Source: Burkholderia sp. NRF60-BP8 (GTDB taxonomy: Bacteria > Pseudomonadota > Gammaproteobacteria > Burkholderiales > Burkholderiaceae). From it: a DNA stretch of 64,000 nt. Positions within the stretch are counted from its first letter, which is position 1. Each line of letters starts with the position of its first letter. The position numbers and the translations under genes were made by a program. The notes under the pieces are model-generated. The model was not told the DNA's origin and did not search any database. It worked only from the letters and a program-made list of their open reading frames with translations. Shown in pieces: positions 56,580 to 64,000 of the stretch. The stretch spans positions 124,001 through 188,000 of the forward strand of contig NZ_CP013373.1 in the NCBI RefSeq assembly GCF_001522585.2. The letters run 5' to 3'.

Positions 56580-56960
56580 TTAGTCGATCAGCTTGCTGTA
56601 GGCGTCGGCGTCGATCAGCTTGTCGGTCGATGCGCCGTCCGCGAGCTTGATCTTGAAGAGCCAGCTTGCGTACGCGTCGCTGTTGACCTGATCCGGCGCG
56701 TCGACGATCGCGCCATTGACTTCGACGATTTCGCCGGACACCGGCGAGTAGATGTCGGATGCCGCCTTCACCGATTCGACGACGCCGACGGCGTCGCCCG
56801 CCGTCACCGACTTGCCGACTTCGGGCAGCTCGAGGAAGACGATGTCGCCGAGCGTGCTCTGCGCGTGATCGGTGATGCCGACCGTCAGCGTGCCGTCGGC
56901 TTCGGTGCGGATCCACTCGTGTTCGTCGGTGTACTTCAGATCGGCCGGGACGTTGCTCAT
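56580..56960 (-). CDS. gcvH: Glycine cleavage H protein
   Basis: This 126-residue lipoyl carrier shuttles the aminomethyl group from GcvP to GcvT. The lipoylated Lys65 lies in [20 protein letters not shown], and TDEHEWIR near residue 11 is the family start. The ATG follows CAGGAGCATCCG. It sits between gcvT (124-bp gap) and gcvP. Confidence 0.97.
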   Translation of the reverse strand: MSNVPADLKYTDEHEWIRTEADGTLTVGITDHAQSTLGDIVFLELPEVGKSVTAGDAVGVVESVKAASDIYSPVSGEIVEVNGAIVDAPDQVNSDAYASWLFKIKLADGASTDKLIDADAYSKLID

Positions 56961-57084
56961 CGGATGCTCCTGGATAAAAAGGTGTGTTCGTTCTGCTGGC
57001 GCGCCGCCATGGTGCGCCGGATGGGGTTGCGCCGGGCGCCATCTCCCGGCTTGCCGGGAGGCGGCCCCGGCCGCTTCTCGGTCG

Positions 57085-58203
57085 TTACGCAGCGAGGACC
57101 TTGCCGTTGCGCACGAACGGCAGTTTTACCACGCGCGCGGGAAGATTCTTGTCTCGAATTTGCACCTGGACGGTGTCGCCGATCTGGACGGCCGTCGGCA
57201 CGCGCGCGAACGCGATCGATTCCTGCATCGACGGCGAGAACGTGCCGCTCGTGATCTCGCCTTCGCCGTGCGGCGTGACGACCTTCTGGTGCGCGCGCAG
57301 CACGCCGCCCGCCTTGCCGTTTTCCTTCTGCAGGATCAGGCCGACGAACGCGGCGCGCGTGCCGTTGGCTTCCAGTGCGGCGCGGCCGACGAAGTCGCGC
57401 GGCGCGCTGAGGTCGACCGTCCAGGCGAGGCCCGCGTCGAGCGGGGAGACGGTATCGTCCATGTCCTGGCCGTACAGGTTCATGCCGGCCTCGAGGCGCA
57501 GCGTGTCGCGCGCGCCGAGCCCGCACGGGCGCACGCCGTTTTGCTGCAGCGCATTCCACAGCGCTACGACGTGCACGGCCGGGACGATCACTTCGAAGCC
57601 GTCTTCGCCGGTGTAGCCGGTGCGCGCGACGGTGAGATCGCCGAACGGCGTGCCGGCGACCTGCGCGGCGTTGAACGGCTTGAGCTCGCCGGTGGCCGCA
57701 CGTGCGGACGGCACCGTCGCCCAGACCTTTTCGCGGGCGTTCGGACCCTGGACGGCGACGATCGCGAAATCGCGGCGCGGCGCGATCGTCAGGCCGTAAC
57801 CGCCTTGCTCGTTCAACTGGTTGAACCACGCGATGTCTTTCTCGGCGGTGCCGGCGTTGACGACCACGCGGAAGAATTCTTCGGTGAAGTAATAGACGAT
57901 CAGATCGTCGATGACGCCGCCCTGCGGGTTGAGCAGGCACGAGTAGAGCGCCTTGCCGGGCGTCTTGAGCTTGCCGACGTGGTTCGCGATCGCATGCTCG
58001 AAGAACGCGCGCACGCGGCTGCCGGTGAAATCGACGACGCACATGTGCGACACGTCGAACATGCCGGCGTCGGTGCGGACGGCCGCGTGCTCTTCGATCT
58101 GCGAGCCGTAGTTGACGGGCATGTCCCAGCCGCCGAAGTCGACCATGCGGGCATTGAGCGCGCGGTGCGCGGCGTTGAGCGGGGTGTGATTCAGTGCAGT
58201 CAT
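57085..58203 (-). CDS. gcvT: Glycine cleavage aminomethyltransferase, T protein
   Basis: It transfers the methylene group to tetrahydrofolate and releases ammonia. The 372-residue product has [37 protein letters not shown] and [21 protein letters not shown], all conserved GcvT motifs around the folate site. The ATG at 58203 is the first codon of the recognised protein; a longer open frame runs back through the riboswitch and is not real. First gene of the glycine-induced operon. Confidence 0.97.
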   Translation of the reverse strand: MTALNHTPLNAAHRALNARMVDFGGWDMPVNYGSQIEEHAAVRTDAGMFDVSHMCVVDFTGSRVRAFFEHAIANHVGKLKTPGKALYSCLLNPQGGVIDDLIVYYFTEEFFRVVVNAGTAEKDIAWFNQLNEQGGYGLTIAPRRDFAIVAVQGPNAREKVWATVPSARAATGELKPFNAAQVAGTPFGDLTVARTGYTGEDGFEVIVPAVHVVALWNALQQNGVRPCGLGARDTLRLEAGMNLYGQDMDDTVSPLDAGLAWTVDLSAPRDFVGRAALEANGTRAAFVGLILQKENGKAGGVLRAHQKVVTPHGEGEITSGTFSPSMQESIAFARVPTAVQIGDTVQVQIRDKNLPARVVKLPFVRNGKVLAA

Positions 58204-58292
58204 CGAGGCCTCAGGCAAGGCGCTTGCGCGCGGATCAGAACGGCCATGTGCCGACCGCCGCGGCCGATGGCCTCGAGCAATCCGGTACATGC

Positions 58293-58545
58293 CCCTCTGT
58301 CCTCGATACCTGAGAGATTGCGCTGCGGGCCAAGCCCAGCGAGCGCGCGCCCCTTCGGTGGGCAGCTTGCCCGCGCAGCCAATGCGCTGCGGGCTACTGC
58401 CGCTCTCCAGAGTGCGGGGAACGTATTGCGCGCGCAGTGCGCGCACGCGGTTTCCCGACGCGGTCGGTCCTTTTGCCTGAGAGTTTGCGGGTGTGCCCCT
58501 TCGGCGGCGCAACCGGTGTCGGAACACCCGGTCGCACGCTCTCCC
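58293..58545 (-). promoter_or_regulatory. Tandem glycine riboswitch
   Basis: Read on the minus strand, two similar aptamers follow each other. Aptamer I starts GGGAGAGCGTGCGACC at 58545 and closes with ACTCTCAGGCAAAAGGACCG at about 58463. Aptamer II starts CTGGAGAGCGGCAG near 58412 and closes with TCTCTCAGGTATCGAGGACAG near 58293. Each has the CTCAGG core. The gcvT start lies about 90 nt downstream. Tandem glycine aptamers activate gcv operons when glycine is abundant. The remaining parts of 58204-58669 hold no gene. Confidence 0.93.
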
Positions 58546-58669
58546 GACGCGTGCGGGCGACTGTACGCGAGCGGGTGGGCATTGTCAATTTGGGCAAAAG
58601 AATGTCGCTTCGCGACAAGCGGCGGCCCTGGGCGCCGCCGCGTCATCCGCTCCGCCAGGCGCCGGCGCG

Positions 58670-59032
58670 TTACTCGCCGATCGCGCGTGCGGCCGTGTCG
58701 AGTTCCTGATTCAGCACCCGCTGCTCGTCGCCGGACAGGCCGCCGTTGTGCTGGGCCGCCATGTCGCTCGCTTCCTGGCGGATCACGTCGAGGCGGTGGT
58801 GCAACTGCGCGCCATACGGCGGCGGGTAGTAGCCGCCGTTCACGCGCGCGTCGATCCGGCGGTGCAGGTTGTCGATCCGGCCCTGGACCTCCTGCATGCG
58901 GTCGTTCGCGACGACCTGCGGATTCGGTCGGGGCGGGGGCGCCTGCCGGGCCGGCCGCTGCGGCTGCACGATGCAGGCCGCGAGCGAGGAAACCAGGACG
59001 CAGCATGCTGCTGCGCGAATCAACCGTTGCAT
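58670..59032 (-). CDS. Small outer-membrane-type lipoprotein
   Basis: The 120-residue product has a lipoprotein signal (LIRAAACCVLVSSLAAC, lipobox LAAC with Cys20). A Pro/Arg-rich linker follows, then an amphipathic helical region (MQEVQGRIDNLHRRIDARV ... RLDVIRQEASDMAAQHNGG) that looks like coiled coil. The ATG at 59032 follows AGGAGAATTTG. No domain recognised beyond the lipoprotein signal. It stands alone between the gcv riboswitch and a minisatellite. Confidence 0.8.
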   Translation of the reverse strand: MQRLIRAAACCVLVSSLAACIVQPQRPARQAPPPRPNPQVVANDRMQEVQGRIDNLHRRIDARVNGGYYPPPYGAQLHHRLDVIRQEASDMAAQHNGGLSGDEQRVLNQELDTAARAIGE

Positions 59033-59140
59033 CAAATTCTCCTGACGGATGGGTGTCGGTTCGATTTTCGAGAAACGCGTCAGACCGGGCGACCGCTGAC
59101 TTTCGTTCCCGCACCATTTGTAACGAAATGTTGAGGCGCC

Positions 59141-59335
59141 ATGCCGCCGTGCCGCCGTGCCGCCGTGCCGCCGAGCCACGGAGCCACGGAGCCACGGAGT
59201 CACCGAGCCGACCTAGCCGACCTAGCCGACCGAGCTGACCGAGCTGACCGAGCTGACCGAGCTGACCGAGCTGACCGAGCTGACCGAGCCGCCGAGCCGC
59301 CGAGCCGACCGAGCCGACGGGGCCGACGGGGCCGC
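59141..59335 (+). repeat. Degenerate 9-bp tandem repeat (minisatellite)
   Basis: About 21 copies of a 9-bp unit in blocks: CCGCCGTGC-like, CCACGGAGC, CCGACCTAG, then at least six near-identical CCGAGCTGA units, then CCGCCGAGC and CCGACGGGG. It occupies most of the 387-bp gap between the lipoprotein and oxidoreductase genes. Frames through it give low-complexity peptides such as repeated Gly-Gln-Leu, which are not taken as genes. Confidence 0.85.
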
Positions 59336-59419
59336 GGGCGGCAAACGCTACGGTGCGCGTGGCGCGTGGCGCGAGGCGTGGGATGCCGGCCGCGGCGGCG
59401 CCGCCCCGGCCGGCAACGA

Positions 59420-60472
59420 TTAGACGATACGACGCACGAACGGCAGCCGGCGGCCGTCGTGCTCGCTCTGCGCGGCGAGCTCGATGATCGTCATCACGTC
59501 GACCGCGTCCTGCGCGGTGACGGGGAACGGCGCGCCGTCGCGGATCGATGCGGCGAGCGCGCGGTAGAACTCCGCGTACTGGCCGTCGAGCGTCGGCACC
59601 GGACGTTCGACCTCGACGTCGCCGTCGAGCACGCGCAGCAGGCCGGGCGGATTGCCGCCGCCGAATTCGACGTCGTCGGCGGTGAGGCCGGCCTTGAGCT
59701 GGTCTTCCTGCGTGTCGAGCCCGAACTTCTGGTAGCTGCCGCGCGTGCCGTGCAGCGTGAAGCGCGCGGGCTCGATCGCCGATAGCGCGCTCGCATGCAG
59801 CGCGACGTCCTTGTCCGGATAGCCGAGCAGCAGGTGCACGAAATCGGGCGCCGTGCCGTTGTCGCGGCGCGTCTTGACGGTGGCGCTCACGGTGTCCGGC
59901 GTGCCGAACAGCACGAGCGCCTGATCGATCAGGTGCGGGCCGAGGTCGAGCAGCAGGCCGCCGCCGCGGGCCGGCTCCTCGCGCCAGCGCGTGCGCGGCG
60001 TCGGCCGGAAGCGGTCGAAGTGCGACGCGAAGCAGGTGACGCGGCCGAGCTCGCCCGAGTCGACGATCCGGCGCACGGTGAGGAAATCGCCGTCCCAGCG
60101 GCGGTTGTGGAACGGCGCGAACAACCGGCTGCGTGCGTTCGCGAGCCGCGCGAGCGCGAGCGCCTCGTCGGCGGTGAGCGTGACCGGCTTGTCGACGACC
60201 ACGTGGCGGCCGGCTTCGAGCACTTGGCGCGCGAGCGTGAAGTGCGTGTCGTTCGGCGTGGCGATCACCACGCATTCGATGTCGTCGAGGCCGAGCAGCG
60301 CGTCGAGGTCGGGGACGATGCGCGCCCCCGGATAGGCGGCGTGCGCGCGATCGGACTGACCCGTCGCGATCGCGGCGACTTCAGTGCGGCCGCTCGTGGC
60401 GATCACGGGCGCGTGGAACGTCGCGCCGGCGAAACCGAAACCCATCAAACCAATCCTGAGCAATGACGACAT
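59420..60472 (-). CDS. Gfo/Idh/MocA-family oxidoreductase
   Basis: A 350-residue NAD(P)-dependent dehydrogenase, of the kind that acts on sugars, inositols or related compounds. The Rossmann start RIGLMGFGFAGATFHAPVI, the VVIATPNDTHFTLARQVLEAGRHVVVDKPVTLTADEA segment with the catalytic-region Lys of the K-P motif, and GGGLLLDLGPHLIDQALVLFG fit the family. The closest remembered relatives are E. coli YdgJ/YhhX-like proteins. The ATG follows AGGAATTGCC. Substrate unknown. Confidence 0.92.
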   Translation of the reverse strand: MSSLLRIGLMGFGFAGATFHAPVIATSGRTEVAAIATGQSDRAHAAYPGARIVPDLDALLGLDDIECVVIATPNDTHFTLARQVLEAGRHVVVDKPVTLTADEALALARLANARSRLFAPFHNRRWDGDFLTVRRIVDSGELGRVTCFASHFDRFRPTPRTRWREEPARGGGLLLDLGPHLIDQALVLFGTPDTVSATVKTRRDNGTAPDFVHLLLGYPDKDVALHASALSAIEPARFTLHGTRGSYQKFGLDTQEDQLKAGLTADDVEFGGGNPPGLLRVLDGDVEVERPVPTLDGQYAEFYRALAASIRDGAPFPVTAQDAVDVMTIIELAAQSEHDGRRLPFVRRIV

Positions 60473-61141
60473 GGCAATTCCTGGCTGCGAAGGAAATTAA
60501 AGGATGGCGCGCCGAAGCGGCACGGAGACGACCGGCTATTTTGGCATGGCGCCGCCGCTTGCACAGACGCGTCGGGCGAAACGCGCGAAGCGATGCGGCG
60601 TTTGCGCGAGGCATGCCGGCATTTTGCGCGGGATGGGCGCCGTACGGCGTGACCAACTGACGCGCGGCGAGCCGTGGCGGCCAGCCTGCCTGGGAGCTGG
60701 CCGTCGCCGGCCACGCCGTCGCGCGGGCCGCTCGCCTCGGGCTGCCGCGGCGCGACGCGGCGCCGGCGCATGTAACGCCCCCGCACGGACGGCAGGGGGC
60801 CGACGGCGGCGGCGGCGAGCAGGTATTCCATGAGATCGATCCGGTGATGGCTCAGGAGAATTTGAAGCGGGCCGGCGGGTGGCGCCGGGGGAGTGCGTAT
60901 TGTGTCCGATCGCAGCGCGGACGGGGCCGGATTGGCCGAACGGACAGGCGCGCCCCCGGCGAACGGACAGGGGGCGCCCGCCCGGCAAGCCTGCGCGCCC
61001 CTGCCCTGCGGCGCGCCCGAAATACACGCCGCCGACGTGTTAACATGCGCGTCCTGCCTGCGTGTGCGCCTGCTTCGCCAGCTTGCCGCGCACGGCATCC
61101 TCCCGGCGTTCCGCCGTCAACCAGCAACACCATCCGCCATC
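60473..61141. other. 669-bp gap with no supported gene
   Basis: It separates the divergent oxidoreductase and rep genes. Several short open frames occur on both strands, as is usual at this GC content, but none has a family match, a ribosome-binding site and plausible composition together. It must contain the promoters for both flanking genes, and possibly GTGTTAACAT near 61038 for rep. Confidence 0.5.
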
Positions 61142-63229
61142 ATGTCCGCAGGCCTCAATCCCGCTCAGAATGAAGCGGTGCGCTACCTCGACGGTCCCTG
61201 CCTCGTGCTCGCCGGCGCGGGCAGCGGCAAGACCCGCGTGATCACGCAGAAGATCGCGCACCTGATCGAAGCGAAAGGCTTCGAGCCGCGCCATATCGCC
61301 GCCGTCACGTTCACGAACAAGGCCGCCGCCGAAATGCGCGAGCGTGTGTCCAAGCTGCTGGAAGGCAAGACGCTCACCACGCCCGGCAAGGAAGGCCGCA
61401 AGGTGCCCGTCAATCAACTCACCGTCTGCACGTTCCACTCGCTCGGCGTGCAGATCCTGCGCCAGGAGGCCGAGCACGTCGGCCTGAAGCCGCAATTCTC
61501 GATCATGGATTCGGACGACTGCTTCGGGATGATCCAGGAGCAGCTCGGCACGACCGACAAGGGCCTGATCCGCAAGATCCAGAGCATCATCTCGCTGTGG
61601 AAGAACGGCCTGATCATGCCCGACGAGGCGATGGCGATCGCGGCCAACGAGGACGAGCACCAGGCCGCGCTGGTCTACCGCAACTACGTGGCGACGCTGC
61701 ACGCGTACCAGGCGGTCGATTTCGACGACCTGATCCGCCTGCCGGCCGAGCTGTTCGCGAAGAACGAGCAGGTGCGCGACCGCTGGCAGAACAAGCTGCG
61801 CTACCTGCTGATCGACGAGTACCAGGACACCAATGCGTGCCAGTACGAGCTGCTCAAGCAGCTCGCGGGCCCGCGCGCCGCGTTCACGGCGGTCGGCGAC
61901 GACGACCAGGCGATCTACGGCTGGCGCGGCGCGACGCTGGAGAACCTCGCGCAGCTCGGCAAGGATTTCCCGAAGCTGCACGTGATCAAGCTGGAGCAGA
62001 ACTACCGGTCGACGGTGCGGATCCTGACCGCCGCGAACAACGTGATCGCGAACAACCCGAAGCTGTTCGAGAAGAAGCTGTGGTCCGAGCACGGGATGGG
62101 CGATTCGATCACCGTCACGGCATGCAACGACGAGGAACACGAGGCCGAATCGGTCGTGTTTCGGCTGTCCGCGCACAAGTTCGAGCGGCGTGCACAGTTC
62201 CGCGACTACGCGATCCTGTACCGCGGCAACTTCCAGGCGCGGATTTTCGAGCAGGTGCTGCGGCGCGAGCGGATTCCGTACGTGCTGTCGGGCGGCCAGT
62301 CGTTCTTCGACAAGGCCGAGATCAAGGACCTGTGCGCGTACCTGCGGCTGATCGCGAACGCCGATGACGATCCCGCGTTCATCCGCGCGGTCACGACGCC
62401 GCGCCGCGGGATCGGCAACACGACGCTCGAGGCGCTCGGGTCGTTCGCGGGGCAGGCGAAGGTGTCGCTGTTCGAGGCCGTGTACATGGGCGGGATCGAG
62501 GCGCGGCTGTCGGCGCGCCAGGTCGAGCCGCTGCGGATGTTCTGCGACTTCATCCAGCGCCTGACCGAGCGCGCGGACAAGGAGCCCGCGACCGTCGTGC
62601 TCGACGACATGATGGAGGCGATCCACTACGAGGCGTACCTGTACGACGCGTTCGACGAGCGGCAGGCGCAGTCGAAGTGGCAGAACGTGCTCGAATTCCT
62701 CGAATGGCTGAAGCGCAAGGGTACGAAGCCCGAGACGGACGCCGTCGACGGCGAGGCCGACGGTTTCCACAACGCGGACGGGCTCGCCGATACGGGCAAG
62801 AACCTGCTCGGCCTGATTCAGACCGTCGCGCTGATGTCGATGCTCGAAGGCAAGGACGAGGATCCGGACGCCGTGCGGCTGTCGACCGTCCATGCGTCGA
62901 AGGGGCTCGAATATCCGCACGTGTTCCTGGTCGGCGTCGAGGAAGGCATCATGCCGCACCGCGGCGGCAGCGAGGACGACGGCCCGATCGACAACGAACG
63001 GATCGAGGAGGAGCGCCGGCTGATGTACGTCGCGATCACCCGCGCGCAGCGCAGCCTGCACCTGAACTGGTGCAAGAAGCGCAAGCGGGCGCGCGAGACG
63101 GTCGTGTGCGAACCGTCGCGGTTCATTCCCGAGATGGGACTCGACGAAGCGCCGCCGCCGACGCCGGAAGAGGCGCCGATGTCGCCGAAGGACCGGCTCG
63201 CGAGCCTGAAGGCGTTGCTGCAGAAGTGA
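61142..63229 (+). CDS. rep: ATP-dependent DNA helicase Rep
   Basis: A 3'-5' superfamily 1 helicase that helps replication forks past bound proteins. The 695-residue product matches E. coli Rep from the N-terminus: LNPAQNEAVRYLDGPCLVLAGAGSGKTRVIT (Walker A), VTFTNKAAAEMRERV, LLIDEYQDTNACQYELLK (Walker B), VGDDDQAIYGWRGA, LEQNYRST, LSTVHASKGLEYPHVFLVGVEEG and VAITRAQRSLHL. The start at 61142 corresponds to the Rep N-terminus, though there is no obvious ribosome-binding site. A bidirectional terminator follows. Confidence 0.95.
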   Translation: MSAGLNPAQNEAVRYLDGPCLVLAGAGSGKTRVITQKIAHLIEAKGFEPRHIAAVTFTNKAAAEMRERVSKLLEGKTLTTPGKEGRKVPVNQLTVCTFHSLGVQILRQEAEHVGLKPQFSIMDSDDCFGMIQEQLGTTDKGLIRKIQSIISLWKNGLIMPDEAMAIAANEDEHQAALVYRNYVATLHAYQAVDFDDLIRLPAELFAKNEQVRDRWQNKLRYLLIDEYQDTNACQYELLKQLAGPRAAFTAVGDDDQAIYGWRGATLENLAQLGKDFPKLHVIKLEQNYRSTVRILTAANNVIANNPKLFEKKLWSEHGMGDSITVTACNDEEHEAESVVFRLSAHKFERRAQFRDYAILYRGNFQARIFEQVLRRERIPYVLSGGQSFFDKAEIKDLCAYLRLIANADDDPAFIRAVTTPRRGIGNTTLEALGSFAGQAKVSLFEAVYMGGIEARLSARQVEPLRMFCDFIQRLTERADKEPATVVLDDMMEAIHYEAYLYDAFDERQAQSKWQNVLEFLEWLKRKGTKPETDAVDGEADGFHNADGLADTGKNLLGLIQTVALMSMLEGKDEDPDAVRLSTVHASKGLEYPHVFLVGVEEGIMPHRGGSEDDGPIDNERIEEERRLMYVAITRAQRSLHLNWCKKRKRARETVVCEPSRFIPEMGLDEAPPPTPEEAPMSPKDRLASLKALLQK

Positions 63230-63277
63230 CGCGGCGCCGCGCGTACGATGGCGCGACGAACCGGCAACACAAAACGA

Positions 63278-63313
63278 AACCCCCGCGATGCGCGTGCGTC
63301 GCGGGGGTTTTTT
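63278..63313 (+). terminator. Bidirectional rho-independent terminator
   Basis: AACCCCCGCGA (63278-63288) pairs with TCGCGGGGGTT (63299-63309) and is followed by a T-run to 63313. On the minus strand it is followed by GTTTCGTTTT. It separates the convergent rep and cytochrome genes. Confidence 0.92.
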
Positions 63314-63334
63314 ACGGATGGCCGGGCGGGAGCG

Positions 63335-64000
63335 TTACTTCGCCGCGTTGACCATGTAATCGACGGCCGCCTTCACGTCGGCATCCGACGCGTTCGATCC
63401 GCCCTTCGGCGGCATCGCGCCCTTGCCGTGCAGCGCGTAGTTGTAGACCGTGTCCATCGAATCCTTCAGGCGCGGCGCCCAGTCTTCCTTGCTGCCGAAC
63501 TTCGGCGCGCCGAGCACGCCGGCCGCGTGGCAGGCCTGGCAGGTCGACGTGTACAGCGCCTTGCCGGCCGTTGCCGCATCGGCGGCGGCCGGGGCGGCCG
63601 CGGGTTTTTCGCCGGCCTTCGGGATCGCGGCGATCGCAGCCATGGCGGCGGCGGCTTGCGCGTTCGACGCGTCGGCGCCCGACGCGGGTGCGCCGCTGGC
63701 GGGCTGCGCCGCGTTGGCGGCCGGTGCGGCCGGCTCGGGGAAGTTCGCGCCGTCGTTGTTCGCCATGTAGACGATCGCGCGCGCAATCTCATAGTCGCTG
63801 ACGTCGTCGGGGCTCGTGCCGCCGCGCGCCGGCATCGCGCCCTTGCCCGCGAGGGCCGTCTTCAGCAGCGTGTCGAAGCCTTGCGAGATGCGCGGCGCCC
63901 AGTCGTCCTTGTTGCCGAACTTCGGCGCGCCGGCGGCGCCGGTGCCGTGGCAGGTCACGCAGACGGCCTTGTAGACTTCCTCGCCCGTCTTGTACGTACG
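63335..64000 (-). CDS. Di-haem cytochrome c (c5-like), 5' end beyond the window
   Basis: The 221 codons present encode the C-terminal part of a periplasmic electron carrier. The first haem site CVTCHG lies about 14 residues from the window edge, with its axial Met probably in KGAMPARGG. The second site CQACHAAG has KGAMPPKGG. The domains, each about 85 residues, are joined by an Ala/Pro-rich linker. Both domains share GAPKFGNKDDWAPRI / GAPKFGSKEDWAPRL, so they arose by duplication. A GTG inside the first haem motif is not a start. Signal peptide and start are outside. Confidence 0.92.
   Translation of the reverse strand, partial: RTYKTGEEVYKAVCVTCHGTGAAGAPKFGNKDDWAPRISQGFDTLLKTALAGKGAMPARGGTSPDDVSDYEIARAIVYMANNDGANFPEPAAPAANAAQPASGAPASGADASNAQAAAAMAAIAAIPKAGEKPAAAPAAADAATAGKALYTSTCQACHAAGVLGAPKFGSKEDWAPRLKDSMDTVYNYALHGKGAMPPKGGSNASDADVKAAVDYMVNAAK

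Noticed and set aside
58394..58618. Short frames inside the gcv leader
   Set aside because: They coincide with the tandem glycine riboswitch.
60445..61098. Open frames across the gap between the oxidoreductase and rep genes
   Set aside because: Arg/Ala/Pro-rich translations typical of non-coding high-GC DNA; no recognisable motif or ribosome-binding site.

Overview
The window reads as chromosomal DNA from a Burkholderia species, most likely the B. cepacia complex (chromosome 1). The basis is very high GC with strong G/C third-position bias, a close family match of nearly every protein, and the arrangement atpFHAGDC / hemE / priA / putA. This is inferred from remembered gene content and not from a search. 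No tRNA, rRNA, CRISPR array or insertion sequence was seen.

Layout. 1-5.7 kb: F1Fo ATP synthase operon from atpF to atpC, with structured intercistronic hairpins and a clean terminator. 5.9-10.5 kb: an ACSF2-like acyl-CoA synthetase, a gene-free stretch holding an OmpR-type triple direct repeat and a minus-strand terminator (candidate regulatory RNA), a periplasmic cyclohexadienyl dehydratase (pheC) and hemE. 10.5-18.7 kb: a hemE-priA spacer with DnaA-box matches, priA, a PutA-type operator/promoter, trifunctional putA, and a branched-chain amino-acid-type binding protein. 18.9-21.2 kb: a tightly packed minus-strand cassette of tandem-PAAR protein, PAAR/transthyretin-like protein, M35-type (aspzincin) metallopeptidase and exported OmpA-like protein. 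This looks like a type VI secretion cargo module and is the most unusual part of the window. 21.4-29 kb: an acyl-CoA ligase / AidB-like dehydrogenase pair with a divergent TetR regulator, then an aminotransferase, a solute-binding protein and an FAD-linked 2-hydroxyacid dehydrogenase. 29-34 kb: a PadR regulator with an AT-rich operator, a PbrR/CadR-type MerR regulator divergent from a His-rich cadmium/zinc/lead P-type ATPase, a zinc-ribbon protein, and an AraC-GyrI regulator. 34.4-46.9 kb: a CmpX-like channel protein and a short ethanolamine system (eat-eutB-eutC, a sigma-54-driven acetaldehyde dehydrogenase, eutR), with LysR, MFS and two flavin-reductase-fold (PNPOx) genes mixed in. 47-50.8 kb: a glycosyltransferase-9-like gene coupled to an acetolactate-synthase-like gene, then a vapBC toxin-antitoxin pair. 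50.9-58.5 kb: sdaA, an alginate-lyase-family gene, and gcvTHP under a tandem glycine riboswitch. 58.7-64 kb: a small lipoprotein, a 9-bp minisatellite, a Gfo/Idh/MocA oxidoreductase, rep helicase and the C-terminal part of a di-haem cytochrome c cut by the window edge.

How the genes work together. Several blocks are nitrogen/carbon scavenging modules that feed central metabolism: proline to glutamate (PutA), ethanolamine to acetaldehyde and ammonia and then acetate (Eat, EutBC, aldehyde dehydrogenase), serine to pyruvate (SdaA), and glycine cleavage to one-carbon units (GcvTHP). Each carries a recognisable local control element: GTTGCA sites for PutA, a -24/-12 promoter for the aldehyde dehydrogenase, the EutR gene, and the glycine riboswitch. 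The cassette at 18.9-21.2 kb has a visibly lower GC content in its last two genes than anything around it and is the clearest sign of horizontal transfer.
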